A stretch of DNA of 64,000 nt, from NCBI GenBank assembly GCA_963819475.1, contig CAWFWE010000004.1, positions 558,001 through 622,000 of the forward strand, written 5' to 3'. Each line of letters starts with the position of its first letter. The first letter of the stretch is position 1. The notes below the pieces were generated by a model. That model ran no database searches. It worked only from the letters and a program-made list of their open reading frames with translations, and was not told where the DNA came from. Source of the stretch: DASUAS01 sp963819475 (GTDB lineage Bacteria > Actinomycetota > Acidimicrobiia > IMCC26256 > DASPTH01). The position numbers were made by a program, and so were the translations under genes. This document shows positions 15,177 through 24,310 of this stretch, piece after piece.

Positions 15177-15314
15177 GGGTGACCTCCAGGTCGTCCGCAG
15201 CTCGGGAAGGTGGCGGCGCTCGCAGCCCGAATCCTGCCGCGCGCTCGGGCGCGGTGCACGCCCGCAGGGTTGCCGGGCGACCCTCGACGCGGCGAGACTC
15301 GACCGTGGTCGACG

Positions 15315-15704
15315 ATGGCTGACTTCTTCCCCTACGCGGTCGACAACCGCCTGGCGCCGTTCTGGCTGCCGTTCGGGCTGCGACGCAACACCGATGGCGT
15401 GACCATCACCCCGGACGGGAACTTCGTCGCGCGCTTCGGGTTCGTGAAGGTGGAGACCCCGCTCACGAACATCGACGGCGCGCACGTCACCCGCGACTAC
15501 CGCTGGTGGACCGCCGCCGGTGCACGCCGTTCGTTCGTCGACGACGGCCTGACGTTCGGCACCAACCGCGACGCCGGCGTGTGCGTCCACTTCCGGGAGC
15601 CCGTGCCGTCCGCGCTCCGCAAGCGGGGCCACTCGGCGTTGACCGTCACCGTCGCCGACCCCGACGCGCTCGTCGCCCGCCTGGAGTCCACGCACGACGG
15701 CTGA
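15315..15704 (+). CDS. Conserved hypothetical protein (129 aa)
   Basis: ATG 15315 begins MADFFPYAVDNRLAPFWLPF. It is a soluble, beta-rich small protein with FGFVKVETPLTNIDGAHVTR and many Trp/Phe residues. It resembles uncharacterised actinobacterial proteins of similar length; no motif gives a function. No strong ribosome binding site is seen. It lies 64 bp upstream of, and co-directional with, the siderophore-interacting protein gene. Confidence 0.7.
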   Translation: MADFFPYAVDNRLAPFWLPFGLRRNTDGVTITPDGNFVARFGFVKVETPLTNIDGAHVTRDYRWWTAAGARRSFVDDGLTFGTNRDAGVCVHFREPVPSALRKRGHSALTVTVADPDALVARLESTHDG

Positions 15705-15767
15705 TCGCGCGCCACCACCGGCCAAGATGGGTGGGAACCCACGTGGACGGCGGTCGGAGGTCGGGAG

Positions 15768-16523
15768 GTGGTCACGAGCGCAGGCGACAGCCGGGCCCTG
15801 GCCGAGCGCATCGGCGCCGAGGTGTACGACCTCGAGGTCGTCGACGCCGCGTCGCTGACGCCCTCGATGCGCCGCGTCGTGTTCGGCGGTGACGCGCTCG
15901 CCGCGTTCCGGTACGAGCCCGGCCAGGACCTCATGTTCGGCATCGCCGACGACAACGGGTCGGAGGTCCGCCGCCGGTACACGATCCGCTCGTTCGACGC
16001 CGGCGCGACGACGATCGCGGTCGACGCGGTCCTGCACGGGGACGGCCCCGGTGCGAAGTGGTTCACCGGTGCCGGGGCCGGCGACCGCCTCGAGGCCATC
16101 GGCCCGCGCGGCAAGGTGACGGTCGACGGCGATGCGTCCTGGCACCTGTTCGCCGGCGACGAGTCGTTCCTGCCGGCCGCGAGCGCGATGGCGGAGAGCC
16201 TGCCCGACCCGGCGCGTGCGACCATCGTGATCTCGGTCGACTCGGTCGCGGACGAGGTGCCCGGCGTCGCGCTGCCCGGACTCCGCTACGTGCACCGCGA
16301 CGGCGCGTCGGCCGCCGATGCCGGGCGGTTGGTCGACGCGCTCGCCGGGGTCGAGCTCGGCGGCGGTGAGGGCCGCGTCTACCTGGCGGGGGAGCTGCGG
16401 GTCGTCAGCACGATGCGCACGTCACTTCTGGACCGCGGCCTCGACGCGTCCCGGATCGCCGCCAAGTCGTACTGGCGCGCCGGCGTGGCCAACGCCGGCT
16501 ACGGCGAACCCGGACGCGACTGA
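15768..16523 (+). CDS. Siderophore-interacting protein (FAD-dependent ferric reductase)
   Basis: 251 aa from GTG 15768. The FAD-binding RRRYTIRSFD motif (about residues 66-75) is typical of the SIP/ViuB family. A NAD(P)H-binding lobe follows, with HLFAGDESFLPAASAMAE and a C-terminal SYWRAGVAN signature, the SIP hallmark of an aromatic-Trp-x-x-Gly near the end. It reduces ferric siderophores to free iron in the cytoplasm. No siderophore biosynthesis or transport gene is in the window. Confidence 0.88.
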   Translation: MVTSAGDSRALAERIGAEVYDLEVVDAASLTPSMRRVVFGGDALAAFRYEPGQDLMFGIADDNGSEVRRRYTIRSFDAGATTIAVDAVLHGDGPGAKWFTGAGAGDRLEAIGPRGKVTVDGDASWHLFAGDESFLPAASAMAESLPDPARATIVISVDSVADEVPGVALPGLRYVHRDGASAADAGRLVDALAGVELGGGEGRVYLAGELRVVSTMRTSLLDRGLDASRIAAKSYWRAGVANAGYGEPGRD

Positions 16524-16549
16524 CCTTCGGGAGTCGCCGCACCCGGCGG

Positions 16550-17125
16550 TTAGGTCGACGGCGCGGGCACCGAGCCGAACGCCGCCAGCACGGCATCGAC
16601 GATGGGCGCGACGTCCGCCTTCCGCACCGTCGTCTGCGCCACGACCCGCCGGTAGATGATCGGCGACCTCGCGAGGTCGACGAGGAGCGCGACGTCGACG
16701 TCGTCGGCGAGCTCGCCGCGTTCCACGGCGAGCCGCACGACCCGCTCGAAGCTGGCGCGCCCCGTTCGCAGGGTCTCCTGACGCAGCTCGGCGAGCTCCG
16801 GATCGCGCACCGCCGCGTCGACGAACGACGGGAAGACGCGCGCGATGTTCGGCGCGTCGAAGTACTCGACGAGGTGTTGCAGCAGCACGGTGAGGTCGCC
16901 CCGCAGCGATCCGGTGTCGGGCTCCGCGGTCGGCTGCTGCAAGGACGAGATGGCCGCGTGGATGAGCCGCGCCCGCGAACCCCAGTGCCGATAGATCGTC
17001 GCCTTGCTCACCGTCGCGCGCGCCGCGACCGTGTCGACGCTGATGCCCGCCACTCCTTGTTCGGCGATGACGTCGAGCGTCGCCTGGAGGATCGGGTCTT
17101 GCGCACGCCGCGGGCGTGGCGACAC
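16550..17125 (-). CDS. TetR-family transcriptional regulator
   Basis: 191 aa from GTG 17125. The N-terminal helix-turn-helix (ISVDTVAARATVSKATIYRH, about residues 28-47) is of TetR type. The C-terminal ligand domain resembles the TetR_C_11 group (FPSFVDAAVRDPELAELR, PIIYRRVVAQ). The start codon lies at the foot of a perfect 8-bp hairpin (17123-17145), which may limit translation. It is downstream of and co-directional with the SDR gene at 17228-18046, whose promoter carries a TetR-type dyad (18111-18128), so it may control that gene. Confidence 0.88.
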   Translation of the reverse strand: MSPRPRRAQDPILQATLDVIAEQGVAGISVDTVAARATVSKATIYRHWGSRARLIHAAISSLQQPTAEPDTGSLRGDLTVLLQHLVEYFDAPNIARVFPSFVDAAVRDPELAELRQETLRTGRASFERVVRLAVERGELADDVDVALLVDLARSPIIYRRVVAQTTVRKADVAPIVDAVLAAFGSVPAPST

Positions 17126-17145
17126 GGGGGCTCAGGTCCCCCGTG
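17123..17145 (-). other. Hairpin covering the TetR start codon
   Basis: CACGGGGG (17123-17130) and CCCCCGTG (17138-17145) form a perfect 8-bp stem with a 7-nt loop. On the minus strand the 3' side ends in the GTG start of the TetR gene. It could attenuate readthrough or hide the start. Confidence 0.4.
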
Positions 17146-17209
17146 CCCGACGCGCCCGTGCGGTGTCGAGCACTGCACGCAGCTCGCTGACGGTCCGGTC
17201 CAGCTCCAC
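17132..17209 (-). CDS. Possible 25-aa leader peptide
   Basis: GTG 17209 follows CAGGAGCGCAC, a good ribosome binding site, and encodes a 25-aa helical basic peptide (MELDRTVSELRAVL...). Its stop lies in the loop of the hairpin that covers the TetR start. It sits between the SDR and TetR genes, all co-directional. It may be a leader peptide coupling TetR translation, or a gene remnant. Confidence 0.3.
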   Translation of the reverse strand: MELDRTVSELRAVLDTARARRARGT

Positions 17210-17227
17210 GTGCGCTCCTGTCGCCGC

Positions 17228-18046
17228 CTACTCGCCGGCGCGCATTCCCTCGAAGTCGAGCTCCGGGAGTGCCTGGTGGCACAACGCGCCCCCGTCGATG
17301 GTGAGCTCGATGCCGGTGACGTACTTCGACTCGTCGGAGGCCAGGTAGACGACCCCGGCGGCGATGTCGGCCGGCTCGCCGAAGCGCGGCACCATGATGT
17401 TCTTCTGGAACGCGGCCCGGTACTGCGGGTTGTCGAGGATGGCGGTCATCGCCTCCGTGCCGGTGAAGATGAATCCGACGATGATGGCGTTGGTGCGGAT
17501 GTCGTCCTTGCCGAAGTCCACCGCCATCTGGCGGGTCAGGGCGTTGATGGCGCCTTTGGACGCGTGGTAGGCGGGCCGATGGGGGAGCGCCGACTTCGAG
17601 GAGCTCGCCGAGATGTTCACGATCGAGCCGCTGCCCGCCTTGCACATCTCCGGGATCGCGTATTTGCTCGCCCAGACCGTGCCCATCAACGCGATGCGCA
17701 GGATCTGGTCGAACGTGTCGTTGTCGATCTCGTCGACGTGACTGTCCTTCCCGCTGCCCACGTCCTCGGATGCGATCGCGTTGTTCACCAGCGTCGTCAA
17801 CCGGCCGTACCGCTCGACGGTCGCGGCCACCGCGCCCGCGACCTCCTCCTCGACGCCGTTGTCGGCGCGGAGGTACATCGCCTCACCGCCCGCCTCCTTG
17901 ACGCCGGCCTCGACCGCGCGACCGCTGTCCTCCGACCGGCCGGTGAACACCACCGCCGCCCCCTCGGCGGCGAGCATCTCCACGACGCCCCGACCGATCC
18001 CGCGCGTGCCGCCGGTGACCAGCGCGACCTTGCCCTCGACCCGCAT
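17228..18046 (-). CDS. Short-chain dehydrogenase/reductase
   Basis: 272 aa from ATG 18046 (GAGGGGG upstream). Classical SDR features: nucleotide-binding TGGTRGIG (about residues 11-18), NNAI in place of NNAG, and the catalytic Ser and YHASK (Tyr and Lys about 157-161). Fatty-acyl or steroid alcohol oxidoreductase is likely, but the substrate is not predictable. The promoter has a TetR-type dyad and a TetR gene follows. Confidence 0.9.
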   Translation of the reverse strand: MRVEGKVALVTGGTRGIGRGVVEMLAAEGAAVVFTGRSEDSGRAVEAGVKEAGGEAMYLRADNGVEEEVAGAVAATVERYGRLTTLVNNAIASEDVGSGKDSHVDEIDNDTFDQILRIALMGTVWASKYAIPEMCKAGSGSIVNISASSSKSALPHRPAYHASKGAINALTRQMAVDFGKDDIRTNAIIVGFIFTGTEAMTAILDNPQYRAAFQKNIMVPRFGEPADIAAGVVYLASDESKYVTGIELTIDGGALCHQALPELDFEGMRAGE

Positions 18047-18092
18047 GCGAGCACCCCCTCTGCGTGCCCGTCGCTTGCCGACGGGCTGGCTC

Positions 18093-18128
18093 TTCGAAAC
18101 CCATTCGAAACGAAACGGTATAGTTTCA
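18093..18128. promoter_or_regulatory. TetR-type operator upstream of SDR gene
   Basis: GAAACGGTATAGTTTC (18112-18127) has 5-bp arms GAAAC/GTTTC and is preceded by two TTCGAAA repeats (18093-18099, 18104-18110). It lies 65-80 bp upstream of the SDR start. Such dyads are common TetR-family operators, so the downstream TetR protein is the likely ligand. Confidence 0.55.
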
Positions 18129-18238
18129 TCGTAGGGAACGGCCCGGGCCGGCGCAAGGCGGCTCGAGAACGACGGCGAACCGGCGATCGTCGCCGACGGA
18201 CGGACCGGGGGTCGGCGACCGAGGGCCACACCGACCGC

Positions 18239-19015
18239 TCAGGCCAGGGCCGCACCGGCGTCGAACGCCCACGGCAGCGCCGGATCCTTCGGCACGACGG
18301 TCACGTCCCACACGCGTGACGAGCTGCTCAGGACCATCTCGACCGCCTCCGAGATGCACGTCGGCGTGCACATGGCTCCGGACTGCACGCCCATCGCAGG
18401 CCAGCGCGCCATGTGCTCCACCGCGCTCGTGTCGAACTCGGTGCCGGTCGCCGACTCGTCGGTCGGACCGACGAAGATGCGCGTGAAGCCGACCTCGGGG
18501 TGCTCGGATCGCCACGTCTCGACCATCCGGTTCAGCGCCGCCTTGGTCGCCGTGTACACGCCGATGCCCGGCCACACCGGCCCGATGCTCGACACCGACG
18601 AGAGGTAGATCACCGATCCCGTCGACTGCTGGAGATGGGGCAACGCCGCTTTGGTGATGAGCGCCGCACCCATGACGTTGGTCTCGAACGTCCGTCGCCA
18701 CCACTCCGTGGTCGCCGCGGCCAACGCGACGATGCTGATGGCCCCGGTCGAGTACACGACGTCGTCGAGGCCCCCCAACCCTGCGACTGTGTCCGCGACG
18801 ACGCGCGTGCACTGCTCCTCGTCGGTGACGTCGCACGACAGGCCGATGGCGACACCGCCCGCTTCCCGGGCGGCCTCCTCGCAGACCTCACCGCGGCGGG
18901 CGGCGAATGCCACGTGCGCGCCGCGCTCGCACAGCCGCCGGCCGATCACGCGCCCGATCCCAGTCGACGCACCGACCACGAGCACCCGCCGGCCCGCCAG
19001 TCTCCCGTCACTCAC
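18239..19015 (-). CDS. Short-chain dehydrogenase/reductase
   Basis: 258 aa, ATG 19015 with a GAGAGGAGCG sequence upstream. The Rossmann motif VVGASTGIGR is near residue 14. The active site has SSVSSIG and YTATK (about 160). The usual NNAG is replaced by STGA, so it is an atypical classical SDR. Substrate unknown. It ends about 190 bp upstream of the next SDR and is probably transcribed on its own. Confidence 0.87.
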   Translation of the reverse strand: MSDGRLAGRRVLVVGASTGIGRVIGRRLCERGAHVAFAARRGEVCEEAAREAGGVAIGLSCDVTDEEQCTRVVADTVAGLGGLDDVVYSTGAISIVALAAATTEWWRRTFETNVMGAALITKAALPHLQQSTGSVIYLSSVSSIGPVWPGIGVYTATKAALNRMVETWRSEHPEVGFTRIFVGPTDESATGTEFDTSAVEHMARWPAMGVQSGAMCTPTCISEAVEMVLSSSSRVWDVTVVPKDPALPWAFDAGAALA

Positions 19016-19202
19016 GACCGCTCCTCTCTGACCACGACTCCTGTGCCCGACAGGATGGTCCGTGGAGGACGGCGGAGACCGCTCGGGGCCCGCCGCCGGT
19101 TGGCGGCCCCGGGCGTCGGGGGACGGCGCGGCGATGAATTCCCGGCGTCGCGGGCGTCAGATCCGCGCGCGTTTCCCACCGGGCGACCCCAGGAGTGCTC
19201 CC

Positions 19203-19916
19203 ATGAAGCTCACCTTTCCGGGCGAATCGGCCGAGTACCGCCGCGCCCGCGACCAGCTGCTCGACGACGAGATCGAGCTGCGGCGCGCCATGGAGCGCGT
19301 CGCCGTCGCACGACGGGCGCTTCCGCTCGGCGGTGAGGTGCCCGAGGACTACGAGTTCGTCGGTGCCGACGGCCGGGTGCGACTGTCCGGCCTCTTCGGT
19401 CGCCACACCTCGTTGGCGGTCTATCACTGGATGTTCCCGCGGCACGCGGGGGACGACCGGCCTGCACCACCGTCGGGGCCCATGGCCCGGTGGCCGCTCG
19501 AGGAAACGCCCTGCCCGTCGTGCACCGCGTTGCTCGATCAGCTCGACGGCGCCGCCGCGCACGTGGCGCAGAACCTGGCGCTGGTCGTGGTCGCGCGGGT
19601 GCCCTTCGCACGCATGGCGGCCGTCGCCGAAGACCGCGGCTGGCGCAACCTCCGACTCGTGTCGTCGGTGGGGAACACGTTCCGTCGCGATTACCACGGC
19701 GACGGCGATCACGGCCCGAACCCCATACTCAACGTGTTCGCCCGCGCCGGCGACGGCACCGTGCGGCACAGTTGGAGCTCGGAGCTGCTCGTCGCGCCGA
19801 CCGAGCCCGGACAGGATCCGCGCCACGTGGGCACGCTGGAGCCGCTGTGGAACCTGTTCGACCTCACGCCGGAGGGTCGTCCGGACTGGGACGAACAGCT
19901 CTCCTACGACCCGTAG
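19203..19916 (+). CDS. DUF899 family (thioredoxin-like) protein
   Basis: 237 aa. ATG 19203 follows AGGAGTGCTCCC. The start (RDQLLDDEIELRRAMERVAV) and the YHWMFPRHA ... TPCPSCTALLDQLDG pattern match the DUF899 thioredoxin-fold family, including a CPSC motif (C-x2-C). A redox or peroxide-related role is likely from the family fold but unproved. Confidence 0.85.
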   Translation: MKLTFPGESAEYRRARDQLLDDEIELRRAMERVAVARRALPLGGEVPEDYEFVGADGRVRLSGLFGRHTSLAVYHWMFPRHAGDDRPAPPSGPMARWPLEETPCPSCTALLDQLDGAAAHVAQNLALVVVARVPFARMAAVAEDRGWRNLRLVSSVGNTFRRDYHGDGDHGPNPILNVFARAGDGTVRHSWSSELLVAPTEPGQDPRHVGTLEPLWNLFDLTPEGRPDWDEQLSYDP

Positions 19917-19920
19917 CCGG

Positions 19921-20778
19921 CTACTCGACCACCGCGAAGAGCGCCGTCGCGGAGGTCACCGCGCGGTCCTGGTTGCCCTCGTCGTGGAGCACCATGCGGA
20001 CACCGACCCGGCCGCCCGGCCCGCGCGCCGCTTCGCTGTCGACCCGGAACGGTCCGACCTTGCCCCGGGCGAGGAACATCACGTGCCACGACTGCATCTG
20101 CAGCTTGTCGGTGCCGGCGAGCTCGGCGGCGGCGTCGGCCGCGGCGGTCTCGAGGACGACGTGCTGCGGGCCGATGTGGAGCGCGGCGTCGGGTGACGCG
20201 AGCTCGACCGAGAGCTCGGCGAGCGCCCAATGGCCGTCGTCGCGGCGGGATGCGCCGAAGACCTGCCAGAGGGGTGGCAGGTCGGGCGAGTCGACGATCT
20301 CGAGCTTGTCCTCGGGCATCCTCTCGAGCCCCTCGGGCACCTCGCCGATCTTCGCGCCCTGCCCCTCCGTGAACGCGATGACCCGAGTGTGATCGTCGGC
20401 GTCGACGATCTTGGAGCGGCTGTAGCCCATGCGCGCGCCCGCGTGCAGCACCTCCGACTCGATGACCTCGATGCGCGTGACGTCGCCGGCGGGATCGATG
20501 ATCTGGCAGGAGTGGATCACCGGGTTCGGGACGGTGACGAGGTCGGAGCCGACGTCGCCTTCCGGCGAGCTGATCGCGATGGGGGCGACGAGCAGCCCAC
20601 CGGTCGCGTTGCGCATGTCGCGGCGCAGCGTCACGGTGTTGTCGATCTCACCGGTGTTCATCGAGCCGTGGTTGCGGCCGATGTACCGGTAGCTGAGCAG
20701 TCCGGTCCAGCGCTGCTCCAGCTCCGCGGCGTACGCCTCGGGGTCGTTCTTCAGCTCTCGGATGTCTCTCAATGGCAT
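19921..20778 (-). CDS. Hypothetical protein, hotdog/thioesterase-like
   Basis: 285 aa from ATG 20778. NHGSMNTGEIDNTVTLRRDM followed by a hydrophobic strand suggests a double-hotdog thioesterase/acyl-carrier fold; this is tentative. Its end is 4 bp from the convergent DUF899 gene. It runs in the same direction as the SnoaL-like gene upstream (90 bp gap). Confidence 0.6.
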   Translation of the reverse strand: MPLRDIRELKNDPEAYAAELEQRWTGLLSYRYIGRNHGSMNTGEIDNTVTLRRDMRNATGGLLVAPIAISSPEGDVGSDLVTVPNPVIHSCQIIDPAGDVTRIEVIESEVLHAGARMGYSRSKIVDADDHTRVIAFTEGQGAKIGEVPEGLERMPEDKLEIVDSPDLPPLWQVFGASRRDDGHWALAELSVELASPDAALHIGPQHVVLETAAADAAAELAGTDKLQMQSWHVMFLARGKVGPFRVDSEAARGPGGRVGVRMVLHDEGNQDRAVTSATALFAVVE

Positions 20779-20867
20779 GGCGCACCCCTGCAGCTCGCGT
20801 CCTCGGACCGAGGCTAAGAAGGAAGTGCCATGGGCCGCAAGACGGGACGTCGTCCCGACCCCGGTCC

Positions 20868-21242
20868 TCAGTGCCCGTCGGGCCGATCGGGCGCGAACGG
20901 CCACTCCTCGAACGCCCGGCAGCGCCCCTCGGTGTCGAACGTGACGATCCACAGGTCGCGCCATCGCTCGCCGTCGTCGTACTCGACCGCGACCCTGACC
21001 ACGGCGGTCGCGCCGTCGACGGCGACGATCTCGCTCCGCATCCGGAACCACTCGTCGGCACCGTCACGCTCGCCCTCCCAGAACCGAGCGAGCGCGTCGA
21101 TGCCGTGTACGGGTTCCGCCCAGGGCGCCGGTGCGTACGACGCGTCGTCGGTGAACAGCGCCCCGAGCGCGGCCGTGCCCGGCGAGCGCCACGCCCGTTC
21201 GTACTGCTCGATCCACTCGGCGACGCCGGCGCGGTCGACCAC
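20868..21242 (-). CDS. SnoaL-like (NTF2-fold) protein
   Basis: 124 aa from GTG 21242, behind GGTGG. The pattern WIEQYERAWRSPGTAALGAL, FTDDASY, W....HG..AL..FW and an IVTFD...CRAFEEW ending is typical of SnoaL-like NTF2 domains. Some members are isomerases or cyclases; many have no known activity. It is divergent from the enoyl-CoA hydratase gene at 21310. Confidence 0.8.
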   Translation of the reverse strand: MVDRAGVAEWIEQYERAWRSPGTAALGALFTDDASYAPAPWAEPVHGIDALARFWEGERDGADEWFRMRSEIVAVDGATAVVRVAVEYDDGERWRDLWIVTFDTEGRCRAFEEWPFAPDRPDGH

Positions 21243-21309
21243 GCCACCGTTGTAGTCGGGAACCCGTCGCGGGCGGGCGTACCGGGCCCGGCGAACGTAG
21301 TGTGCGGCC

Positions 21310-22083
21310 ATGGCGCACGAGCTGGGCACGTCGTCGCTGCGGTTGGAGCAGGAGGGGTCGATCGCCTGGTGCATCATCGACCGACCCGCGGCCCGGAACG
21401 CGCTCACACCGGGCATGTACTACGGCATCAAGCGGGCGGTGCAGCTCGTCAACACCGACGAGCAGCTGGCGGCGCTGATCATCACCGGGGTCGACGACGT
21501 GTTCGCGCCCGGCGGTGACCTGGGCGGACGGTCGGAGCCCGGCGAGACCTGGCCCGACGCCGCCGGCTCCGACATCCTCCCGTTCCTCGCCATCCGGGAC
21601 AGCCGGGCGCCGGTCATCGCCGCGGTCAACGGCATCTGCCAGGCCGGCGGCCTCCTGATCGCGATGATGGCCGACATCGCGGTGGCGAGCGACCGGGCCA
21701 CCTTCCGCGTTCCCGAGCTGCTCCGGGGCATCCCCGACGCGACGTACGCGGCGGTGCTGCCTGCGCACGTCGGCGTCGCCGTCGCGCGCGACCTGCTCTT
21801 GTCGGCGCGACGCTTCGACGCCGCGGAGGCCGTACGACTCGGTGTGATCAGCCGGATGGTTCCGCACGACGACCTGCGTGACGCCGCGTTGGAAGCGGCC
21901 CGGCAGGTCCTGCAGACCTCCCCCGACGCGCGCGTGCACGTCAAGCGCATGCTCAACGAGCGCTACGGCACCATCGACTACCAGACCATGTTCTGGGCGC
22001 TGGAGCACTCGCCCGAGCCGCGTGAGGGGATGCAGGCGTTCATGGAGAAGCGGCCACCGAACTGGGTCCCGGACGACGCCTGA
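21310..22083 (+). CDS. Enoyl-CoA hydratase/isomerase family protein
   Basis: 257 aa. Crotonase fold: the IIDRPAARNALT N-terminal signature, oxyanion-hole strand FAPGGDLGG, second oxyanion NGICQAGG, and a C-terminal ARQVLQTSPDARVHVKRML helix. The second catalytic Glu region reads VPELLRGIPDA. Acyl-CoA hydratase or isomerase, probably in fatty or cyclic acid breakdown. A second crotonase (22943) lies downstream. Confidence 0.9.
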   Translation: MAHELGTSSLRLEQEGSIAWCIIDRPAARNALTPGMYYGIKRAVQLVNTDEQLAALIITGVDDVFAPGGDLGGRSEPGETWPDAAGSDILPFLAIRDSRAPVIAAVNGICQAGGLLIAMMADIAVASDRATFRVPELLRGIPDATYAAVLPAHVGVAVARDLLLSARRFDAAEAVRLGVISRMVPHDDLRDAALEAARQVLQTSPDARVHVKRMLNERYGTIDYQTMFWALEHSPEPREGMQAFMEKRPPNWVPDDA

Positions 22084-22286
22084 GCGGGGTGTCCGCGAGC
22101 CGGGTACCCCGGCGAGCAACGAAGCGGGGGCCGAGCGCCCCGGAGCGCAGCGACGAGAGCGGGCAAGCCCTGAGCGAATGGGCCACGTCGGTTGCGCGAC
22201 CGGCGACGGCCGTGGTCGACTCGCTCCGACGGTGGACGACGACCGGGCGCGCATCGCGCCACGGGTGACCGCGGGGGAGCGATGCC

Positions 22287-22946
22287 ATGAAGGTGCTGCT
22301 GACACTGGGGCTCGACGGCGACTCGGCGGCCTTCTCGAAGGCGGTGCAGGCCGAGCTGTCGGACCTCGTGGAGCGCGGTGGCGCGCAGCGGGGCGCGCTC
22401 GACCTCCGCGCCGCAGGCGACGAGCTCGACGCGGTCCGCGAGTTGGACACCGAGCACGACGCGTCGGCGATGGTGTCGCTGTGGGGCGTCGAGGCGCCTG
22501 CGACGGCCCTCGCCTTCGCGTTGCCCGACGGGAGCCGGCTGGTGGGCGCGTACGAGGTCAACGAGGTCGTGCAACGCGAGTACGAGCGCACCTGGCCTGC
22601 CGGTGCGGTGTCGCCGGGCGTGAAGATCGTCTGCTTCGTGCGGCGCCGACCCGACCTCAGCCATGCCGCGTACAGCGAGCACTGGCGCGAACGGCACGGG
22701 CCGCTCGCGCTGGCGCACCAGCCGGGCTTCTGGCATTACGTGCAGAACCACGTCGTCAGCCGCCTCACCGATGGCACGCCCGACTTCGACGGCATCGGCG
22801 AGCTGCACTTCCGGAGCGCCGACGCGGTGCAGGACGGCATGTTCGACTCCGAAGAGGGCGAGCGCCTGATCTGGGAGGACACCGAGCGGTTCATGAAGCA
22901 CGACGGCTCGACGACGCTCCCGGCCAAGGAGCATCTGGTCCCGTGA
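22287..22946 (+). CDS. EthD-domain-containing protein
   Basis: 219 aa from ATG 22287 (GGGGGAG upstream). The C-terminal half (about residues 110-205) has the EthD ferredoxin-like pattern VCFVRRRPDLSHAAYSEHW, then HGPLALAH and FW.YVQNHV. The N-terminal half is a weaker copy of the same fold. Such proteins accompany P450 and degradation operons as small dimeric enzymes or chaperones. Its last 4 bases overlap the next crotonase gene (GTGA), so translation is coupled. Confidence 0.78.
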   Translation: MKVLLTLGLDGDSAAFSKAVQAELSDLVERGGAQRGALDLRAAGDELDAVRELDTEHDASAMVSLWGVEAPATALAFALPDGSRLVGAYEVNEVVQREYERTWPAGAVSPGVKIVCFVRRRPDLSHAAYSEHWRERHGPLALAHQPGFWHYVQNHVVSRLTDGTPDFDGIGELHFRSADAVQDGMFDSEEGERLIWEDTERFMKHDGSTTLPAKEHLVP

Positions 22947-23749
22947 CCGAGACCGCACCGGTCGTCCTCGTCGACGTCGACGATCGGATCGCAACCGTCA
23001 CCCTCAACCGGCCCGAGGCGCGCAACGCGCTCAGCCGCGCGCTCTGGTACGCGCTGTGGGACGCGGTCCTGGCCGCGGGCGACGATCCCGACGTCGACGC
23101 GGTGATCCTGACCGGTGCCGACCCTGCCTTCAGCGCCGGGGTCGACCTCAAGGAGGTCAGCGGTGAGATCCCGTCCACCGCGGACGCTCGGGGGCCGGGC
23201 GAGGGGCCCGAGCGGTACGGCAACGGTCTCTACCGGTTCATCCCCGTCATCCCCAAGCCGGTGATCGGTGCGATCAACGGCGTCGCGGTGACCGGCGGCC
23301 TCGAGCTCGCCCTGCAGTGCACCTTCCTCGTGGCGTCGGAACGGGCGCGCTTCGCCGACACGCACGCCCGGGTCGGAATCATGCCGGGTGGTGGCATCAC
23401 CGTGCTGCTCGCCCAGCTGATCGGCGTGCCGCGGGCGGTGGAGATGTCGCTCACCGGCAACTTCGTGACCGCCGACGAAGCACTGCGCCTCGGCCTGGTG
23501 AACCACGTCGTGCCCCACGAGGAGCTGCTGCCGTTCGCGGTCGCCCTGGCGACCGACATCGTGAGCAACGACCAGGTCGGGGTGCGCCGGCTGCTGGAGC
23601 ACTACCGACAGCTGCCCAACGCGGCGACCCTCGACGAGGCCCACCTCATCGAGGGATACATGGCCGAGATGTGGCAACGCGACAGCAGCGCGCTCGCGGC
23701 GCGCCGCGACGCGGTCACCGAGCGGGGGCGCTCGCAGGCGAAGGCCTGA
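22943..23749 (+). CDS. Enoyl-CoA hydratase
   Basis: 268 aa from GTG 22943, overlapping the EthD gene by 4 nt. Crotonase motifs: TLNRPEARNALS, oxyanion-hole FSAGVDLKEV and NGVAVTGGLELAL, and a catalytic-Glu region with ADTHARVGIMPGGG. Probably hydrates enoyl-CoA in beta-oxidation-like degradation. It differs clearly from the crotonase at 21310, so it is not a recent duplicate. Confidence 0.91.
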   Translation: MTETAPVVLVDVDDRIATVTLNRPEARNALSRALWYALWDAVLAAGDDPDVDAVILTGADPAFSAGVDLKEVSGEIPSTADARGPGEGPERYGNGLYRFIPVIPKPVIGAINGVAVTGGLELALQCTFLVASERARFADTHARVGIMPGGGITVLLAQLIGVPRAVEMSLTGNFVTADEALRLGLVNHVVPHEELLPFAVALATDIVSNDQVGVRRLLEHYRQLPNAATLDEAHLIEGYMAEMWQRDSSALAARRDAVTERGRSQAKA

Positions 23750-23776
23750 GGGGGACGAGCCGCCGCGGCTCGTGCG

Positions 23777-24196
23777 TCAGGACTCGGGTCGGTCGGAGAA
23801 GATGCCGGGCTCACCGGCGTGGATCTCGATCCACTCCGCGCCCTCGTCGCCGGCGCGCCAGGAGTACAGGGCGTCGGGGCTGAAGTAGCCCATGCCCGCA
23901 CCAGTCCGCTGGTTGCCGTAGATGAGCTCCCCCCGGAGCACGTAGGTGAGCTGGTGGGTCCCGTGGCGGTGGGGCTTGACCCGCTCGCCCGGCTTGGCCG
24001 ACTCGTGGAACACCGACAGCTTCGGCGACATGAGGATGGTCTTGGTGACCAGGTCGCGACCGAAGAGGTCGTACATCTCCTGTGCGCCCTCGCCGTCACC
24101 AGCCATCTCTTCGATCGTGTAACCCGGCAGCTCGGCGATGTCGTAGAAGAACGGTCGCAGGTCCTGGTCGGTGCTCTGCGTCGCGGTGTCGTCCAT
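23777..24196 (-). CDS. Cupin-domain protein
   Basis: 139 aa from ATG 24196, chosen over an upstream TTG at 24202. The metal-binding cupin motif PHRHGTHQLTYVLRGE (His-His-Glu set) is at about residues 77-92, followed by the second motif region with GYFSPDALYSW. Role unknown; single-domain cupins are often small dioxygenases or sensors. Confidence 0.82.
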   Translation of the reverse strand: MDDTATQSTDQDLRPFFYDIAELPGYTIEEMAGDGEGAQEMYDLFGRDLVTKTILMSPKLSVFHESAKPGERVKPHRHGTHQLTYVLRGELIYGNQRTGAGMGYFSPDALYSWRAGDEGAEWIEIHAGEPGIFSDRPES

Positions 24197-24310
24197 CTCC
24201 AACCCCCACCTTCTCCATCCGGTCCCTGCACACTACGAGGATCCCCGCGCGGGGGCCACGTCCCGCGGGGGCGTTCCGGGCTCGCGGTCGGGCACGTCTA
24301 CGTTGGCCTG

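Noticed and set aside
15177..16295. Upstream extension of the amidohydrolase frame on the minus strand
   Set aside because: It is antisense to the siderophore-interacting protein gene. GTG 15176 has GGAGGT and begins the family's N-terminal motif.
22084..22286. A gene or REP-type repeat between the two crotonase-region genes
   Set aside because: GC-rich, but no frame with a start and family signal, and no perfect repeat unit.
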